The notes beneath the pieces are model-generated. The model had not been told where the DNA came from, did no database searches, and saw nothing but the letters and a program-made list of their open reading frames with translations. This document shows positions 58,848-64,000 of a stretch of 64,000 nucleotides of DNA, in pieces. Source of the stretch: Phycomyces nitens (Eukaryota > Mucoromycota > Mucoromycetes > Mucorales > Phycomycetaceae); the NCBI GenBank assembly GCA_022702545.1, contig JAHRBC010000005.1, forward strand, positions 3,410,001 through 3,474,000. Direction: 5' to 3'. The translations under genes were made by a program, and so were the position numbers. Positions within the stretch are counted from its first letter, which is position 1, and every line of letters begins with the position of its first letter.

Positions 58848-59339
58848 GCCATAGGAATAGGCGTAATAGTAGACCCTAAACCTAGAAACATTCTATTCTT
58901 TCTAATAAAAATAAAAATGTAAAACATTACCAATCAATTATAAATGGGAAATCAAATAATGGGTGATATATTATTGGTCAAGAAGAATAAAGAATATGGT
59001 TAGCAAGGTTAAATACTACACTATGAGAATGAAAAAATGTAGTAAAGATGTAAAATACTAGTGTTATTCTCTCAAAATAGATTCTTTCAAAACGGAACCG
59101 CACATTTAAATGCTTAATCCCCCCATAACCTAATTAGATATACCCGCCAAAAGTGCTACTGGACTTCAGCTGCAGCACCTCTTTCAATAATTATGCTAGC
59201 AATTATCACAACATACTGCTAGCAGCTAAGACCAGGTTGTTCTCAAGCGGAATTATATGTAGAGTCTATCATAATTCAGGTAATTACACTATTGTTTACT
59301 TATCTTTCCACACTAGTAATTAAGCCCGTTTTTCCAGTG
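58848..59339. repeat. A4 right subterminal region
   Basis: It is nearly the same as in A1 and A2, with the hairpin half-sites slightly degraded (TACTACACT ... ATGTAGTA at about 59013-59044) and the GCTAGC palindromes kept. No gene. Confidence 0.6.
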
Positions 59340-59643
59340 GTAGAGACATCTGAAAGTGGCACCAAACGTGTCATCTGTACTGTTTGCCCAGGATGGAGAA
59401 GTGATGAGGTAAATAATAATAAGGCAATAACTGGGTTACGTGTCTGAATTGTTATATAAAATATTAATACTTGTATTTCAGTTTAATAGACTCATCACTA
59501 TTATTGACTCTCATGTCCTTGATGGAATGGGTTTGCATTCCCATCAATTCTTACCTCGGGTTTTGAAGAGTGTGTCAAACTCAGCGGCCCCAAATGACGT
59601 GGTTTCCCGCCTCCCACAGTGGGCTTTTAGACACGATGTATAA
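59340..59643 (+). pseudogene. CACTA gene 2, A5 fragment, exons 3 (part) and 4
   Basis: The partial exon 3 frame reads VETSESGTKRVICTVCPGW, with Arg to Cys relative to A2 (CGC to TGC, a CpG change). Exon 4 reads FNRLITIIDSHVLDGMG and ends normally. The gene is truncated at its 5' side. Confidence 0.8.
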
Positions 59644-59706
59644 ATAAAGTTGTTGTTTATATTTTCTCACCCACTTCCCCAAGAACATAATACCGTCAAT
59701 ATATAT
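59340..59706 (-). mobile_element. A5: fragment of an A element, inverted
   Basis: It contains, on the plus strand, gene 2 exon 3 from its middle (59340-59408, ending GRSDE before GTAAAT; A1 has WRSDE in the same place) and exon 4 (59482-59643, ending RHDV). The A4 right end cuts it on the left and E0 cuts it on the right at 59706. Confidence 0.85.
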
Positions 59707-60151
59707 CACTGCAAAAATACCCCCGATTCCCATATGTGTAGTTGATACAGTTGGTATGGGATATAAAGGTCAATTTTCTAGCTCAGGCCATTTTTTGTGA
59801 GTTAAGAGAAAAAACCATATTTTTGATAGATTTTATTGGTTATAGAGAATTGTGTAGCATGAAAAATAAATATTAAACTCAAATCATATCAAATAAACTG
59901 TACCTGAGTATATCTTCTTTACTGTTAAACCAAAACATTTTAAATTATTTATTAAACAATGGCTCCTATCCGTAAATCTACAAGAACAAAAGAATGCAGA
60001 TGTTCTATTTGCAAGAACAAAGAGGGAGGATTTGATTTTCTCACAGCTCAAACATTTAAGCGTCATATGCTTAAAGAAGATGCCAAAAACAGTTTTTTCA
60101 GTGGTAGATGTAAGATATATTTTATATTTGGATTTGTAAATTATTTAATTA
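59707..60151 (+). mobile_element. E0: left end of a CACTA element
   Basis: The end CACTGCAAAAATACCCCC lies at 59707 after TAT. Only the first 445 bases are present before element E begins at 60152. Confidence 0.7.
59959..60103 (+). pseudogene. CACTA transposase exon 1 (zinc-knuckle exon), E0 copy
   Basis: The 145-nt exon starts MAPIRKSTRTKECRCSICKN, has the C-x-C-x2-C...RH motif (FKRHM) and ends in phase 1 before GTAGAT. Length and phase equal the exon 1 of A1 and C. The rest of the gene is separated by E and not in the window. Confidence 0.7.
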
Positions 60152-60199
60152 CACTGCAAAAAAATGTACGATTCCCAGATGTGATAGTAAGTGAAATCC

Positions 60200-61646
60200 C
60201 GAGGCAAATAAATAAAAAATCCTAGAATTAAATAGAAATATTACTCTCCAGATATGAATGACAAGTCATATGAGATGTTGCAGTAATTCGGCAGATATAA
60301 TGCTCTAGTTTTGGGCATGTCGGCTCATTAACCTCAAGGAGGTACAGAATTGTAACTGAAAGTGTATATTTTATCTCTTTTCAGTATAACGTTACATGGA
60401 TTATTATTTCAAGGTCAATAATAAGATCTATTTTTGACAGATCAAGATTCAACTTTCATTACTTTCCCTTGTCTATCCATTCAACTATCTTCCACCAGAC
60501 GTGTATTTATTGGCTGTTTAATATTTTTGAGGCTTTGAATACTTTCAATTGGTAATTTATTATATACTTCTTTATAATAGATTATGGCAAATAGTTTACG
60601 AATATGTTTTTATTGATAAAATTTTTTCTCATAATATACAGCCTAGTAATTTGGTCTAGATTCATGGCTATAGCTATATTCACGGTATACTTATATTTAC
60701 CTTTTTAAAACATGGGTCGAGAGCATGGCCGACTCTTTAACTACTGCTTTGAATGGCTGAAGTGGTTGACAGAACAGAGTAGATGCTCCATATCTTGAGA
60801 GCGAATTTTCAGGCATACCAAACAGTATTTCATGATAGATAATGATATAGCCATCAAAAAATGTGTACGTGTAATAGAAAAGATATCTATATTTTCTGTT
60901 AGAAAAGTAATAGGAATGACTGATTACTTACCAAGACAAACTGGTTTGTTGGGTATTCCATATCTTTGTTAAAACGCAGCAATTTTGTTTAATATAAAGA
61001 GCTGATAGTAAAGACAGAATATATTAGTATTAATAGTGATAAAATATTCAAACATACCAAGTACATTCCCTCCATTCAACTTCATCATTGTCATCTTTGG
61101 CCATTACAATTGAAAGGAGTTGTTTTTGAATCTACAAGATGAAGATTACTGATTAGCAACAGCAATAAAAAATAGTGCGCCTATTTACGTTTTTCTTGTG
61201 TAAGCATGAATAAAAGTGACTATAGGACATCTTTTAGATAATTGAAAAAATGTTAAAGGTTGTTTTTAATTGCGTGAAAAAATTTTAAATACTTACCAGA
61301 GAGTATAAAAGAAGCAAAAAGAAAAAAGAAAGAGAAAAAGGGAAAATTGGGAAAAAGAATCCATACGCATTTTTAGATTATAGTAAGCCCTAATAAATTA
61401 TGAGAATAATGGGATTATGAAAACTGTGTGTCCACAAATTCATTTTATTTTGCTGTACTCCGAAAATATACTTTTTTTCAATATATAAATATAGTTTTTT
61501 TGACAAGTAATATTATTGTTCTTACCTGACACTACACCCACTACTACAGCTTATTATGTAAGTCTATATATTCAAGGATATATATAATAAAAATATATTA
61601 ATCTATGTATTATTATTATTTTATTTTAAAAATATTTATTTAGAAA
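60200..61646. other. E subterminal region, no clear gene
   Basis: This is the place where gene 3 would be expected on the minus strand. It is AT-rich. I see scattered splice-like signals but no exon that I can align with A2 or B. Confidence 0.3.
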
Positions 61647-62878
61647 ATGTCCCCAACCCAAGCAAACTCAGGACACAAAGCCAGAGCAAATCCAGCTGCT
61701 CCAATTGACCGTGTTGTTGCTGGTCGTATCAGCCAGCGTGAGATTATGCCTAGATCTCCTAGTACTGGTGAGGGAAGTAGCCAAGGCAGGACAGAAATGG
61801 CCACTATCCTTGAAGACTTGAGGTTCCTCAAGTCCAGAATGGGAATGGTCTATGACATCGCTGGCAAGACCAACAAGACCATGAGTACACTCATAGAAGC
61901 CCATGCCAGTGGTGTCCAGAGCCAGCTCCCTCTTGACCAAGCTGGTTCTGTTGGAATGGTTCCTTCTGTTGGCCCCTCCAGCTCAATTAGTCCCAGTGAT
62001 ATGCACGCAATTGTCTTGGTATGAATATTATTATTGTTTTGTAAAAAAATATTTTCTCACAAATTATATCCAGGAACTTATTGAGAATAAGATGTGGAAG
62101 AAAGACCTTGACTCCAAAGATCCAGCTCTGATTGCTGAGAACGAAGGCAAGCAGAAATGGAATAAGGATGAGAGGATCGACCACCCAGACAATGTCAGGG
62201 TCATTAACTACATGAGAGACTACATTCTCTCACAGCCTCGTGCTGCTGGTTTTTGGCCTGGCATGGTAGTGCAAAAACTAAAAAATAACTATAAGTACTA
62301 CTATCGCGTTGCAAAGATGACTGAAGAGCAGTCTATTGCAAAGAAGAAAAAGGTTTGGGCCAACAGCAGGCTTGTCGAGGTTAGTATAAAGACAATATGA
62401 TATTTTTGACTTAATCTGAAAATTTTTCTAGATCCACTCGCGCAGGGTGGCGGTCTACAAGTGTCACTGGAGGGCAATTGATGAGGAGATGGGCCATAAG
62501 CCTGAAAACTCTGAGGAGATGGCCTATCTCCATGTCCTCCAAAAGGATGTGATGTCTGATGGTGAGTCGGGCATGGAAGACATTGCACCTGGTATCACCA
62601 TGCGTGTTCTCCATGTTGCTCGTCCCAGCTGGAGAAGCAATGAGGTAATTAATATTTTGTAGAGTGATGTGCTGAGTGCTGATAAAAGACTGATAAATTT
62701 AATATAGTTGAACCGGCTTCTGGAGGTCATTGACCGTTTTTCAAGAGAGGATGATCTGAAACGGTCTGGACCAAAGACAAAGACAAGAATGCCCAGACAG
62801 CAAACATCAGTCAAGGATATTCCTGCCCCAAGTCACCTGACTTTGAATTTGCCTGTCTGGACATTCAAAAATGAATAA
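61647..62878 (+). CDS. CACTA gene 2, E copy, four exons (353 aa)
   Basis: Exons are 61647-62018, 62074-62379 (306 nt), 62432-62644 and 62708-62878, all phase 0 and open. Exon 1 contains a predicted coiled coil (MATILEDLRFLKSRMG). Exon 2 starts ELIENKMWKKDL with a basic helical core. Exon 3 has VMSDGESGMED and ARPSWRSNE. Exon 4 ends NLPVWTFKNE. It is the most diverged member here yet keeps the exon 2 length. Converges on the E transposase, 95 bases apart. Confidence 0.82.
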
Positions 62879-62973
62879 ATCTTTGTTTTTGTCTTTTTTA
62901 CTTTTTAAACATATGATTCGCAAAACAACCTATAAAATTATAATTAAAACCAAGAGAGATAAGATAAATATAT

Positions 62974-64000
62974 TTAGGCGGAAACCTTTCTAGGCAAGGG
63001 GACAACTAGTTTTTTGTTAATGTTACTACTAGATTTATAATCCACAATTGCAACAGGCAGGAGAATCCGATGGACAGGAAGAATGCTTTGAAAGTCAAGA
63101 GCTGAAAATTCGTCCTTGTGAATCTCAATGCCTTCAGCCTCTCTGGTGGTGTCTGACGTAGTTTTGAACCAGTTCACAAAAGCAAAGGTGTGTTGACTGT
63201 TATAGGCATTTCCACGATGTGAAGAAGAAACAGCAGGGCTAAATGCGTGAACAAATAGATACTGAATCTCTCCAACATACGCGTACACTGCCTCGGTCTT
63301 TTCCTCAACAAATAATGCTTGGATGTATGATCCTTTTTGATTTCTACCACTCCTTCCTTTGAACATCTGGCCTAGAATACTGACAGACTTGAGCATTTTG
63401 ATCCAGTCATTGACAAAAGCAGAGGAAGCCATGGTGTCATTACAGCCTTTGATGGACCTGTCATTGTAGGCAACCTGGTAATATTCCACCAAACAGTCAT
63501 ATTCTGCCCTACTCATCATACTCATGGGCTTCTTTTTCAATGGGAGTGTTGATGGTGGCAAAGGCTCGTTACCATATACTGTTATCAATGGATTTTCAGC
63601 ATATTCAACAAAATCAGGCAATGAGAAGGTAGAGAAATAATGAGAATGTGCTGGCGTGGATATAGTGTCTGGGGTATTGGTAAACATGCGAAAGATATCT
63701 GACAAATGATATCCATTGGCTGTGCTCAGAAACCCACGAACAAAATCTGCCTTTCATGTATCCTCAACAAAGCTTCTCATGTATGTGGCCTCGAATCCAC
63801 CTTTCCTGTTCGTGTTGATGTTTTTGAGGATACTGTTGTACCTCTCAAAACCAAAAAGCCAGTAGCCATAAACTGGACCAAAGTCCAGAACCGTTTCACG
63901 AAGGTGAAGATGGAGGTGCATGTTGGGAGAGAGGAGGTCAGACTCATATAATTGCTCACAACCTTTGCCAAACTGCTCCAGATTGCGATGCGCTTCCTCA
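62974..64000 (-). pseudogene. CACTA Tnp2-type transposase, E copy, C-terminal part, one stop
   Basis: From the window edge the minus strand reads through LHLHLRETVLDFGPVYGYW and an unaltered catalytic GFERYNS. A TGA follows at 63756-63754 (EDT-stop-KADF, where A1 has YK). The frame continues to the end at 62974 with LVVPLPRKVSA. The C-terminal domain motifs EIQYLFVH, HTFAFVNWF and ILPVHRILL are kept. The N-terminal part is outside the window. Confidence 0.85.

Larger units (their letters stand above)
53023..59339 (+). mobile_element. A4: chimeric CACTA element
   Basis: The left end CACTGGAAAAACTCCC differs from the A family after 12 bases, and genes 1 and 2 are clearly diverged from A. From about 57640 to the right end at 59339, however, it is nearly identical to A1 and A2. 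Flanks are AGT and GTA, so no clean duplication. Confidence 0.85.
60152..64000 (-). mobile_element. E: CACTA element running past the window end
   Basis: The left end CACTGCAAAAAAATGTACG lies at 60152 after TTA. Gene 2 (plus) and gene 1 (minus) follow in the same order as C and D. The other end is outside the window. Confidence 0.75.

Noticed and set aside
1..64000. tRNA, rRNA or other structural RNA genes, and host protein genes
   Set aside because: No conserved tRNA boxes or rRNA segments were noticed while reading, and every sizeable coding region was assignable to a transposon. A dedicated search was not possible.

Overview
This window is a eukaryotic repeat island with no host gene that I can recognise. 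The DNA is AT-rich, and the genes carry short introns (about 43-85 bases, GT...AG). Almost every coding segment belongs to a DNA transposon. The main transposase is the Tnp2-type (CACTA/EnSpm) DDE enzyme in the intron-containing form found in fungi. The combination fits an early-diverging fungus, most likely Mucoromycota. That placement is inference from gene style, not from a marker gene.

Names used here: A1-A5 are copies of one CACTA family (termini CACTGGAAAAA...). B, C, D, E, E0 and F are other CACTA families or copies. X1-X5 are short non-autonomous CACTA-like elements (termini CACTAYGGC...). H1 and H2 are two PIF/Harbinger copies. G is a broken Ty3/gypsy retrotransposon.

Layout from left to right. 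Bases 1-74 are an inverted A terminus, and 75-1570 an F fragment with a tandem exon repeat. X1 (about 1571-12870) is an old X copy, split by H1 (2903-5526) and by A1 (6298-12577). Next come F again (12871-13506), B (13507-16148), X2 (16149-19779, split by H2 at 16872-19496) and C (19856-25931). X3 (25932-27306) is followed by A2 (27307-39723, split by D at 27987-34315). G lies at 39724-41615 and 52653-52970, split by A3 (41616-52652), which itself holds X4 and X5. The right end has A4 (53023-59339), A5 (59340-59706), E0 (59707-60151) and E (60152 to past the window end).

A full CACTA element here carries three genes. Gene 1 is a four-exon transposase: a 136-150 nt zinc-knuckle exon, two small acidic exons, and one large DDE exon. 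Gene 2 is a convergent four-exon accessory protein whose second exon is exactly 306 nt in every family seen; it probably plays the DNA-binding role of plant TnpA. Gene 3 diverges from gene 2 and is a seven-exon gene of very small exons (40-111 nt) encoding a cysteine-containing protein of about 160 aa that I do not recognise. In A2 all seven exons join into one open frame. Exons 6 and 7 keep the same phases and mostly synonymous differences in the diverged B and F copies. I consider gene 3 the best candidate for something undescribed.

Only A1 has paired termini, a 3-bp target duplication and a complete transposase with all three catalytic residues. Most other transposase copies are broken by C-to-T or G-to-A changes at CpG sites, several of them at the catalytic Glu-Arg pair, while most gene 2 copies remain open.
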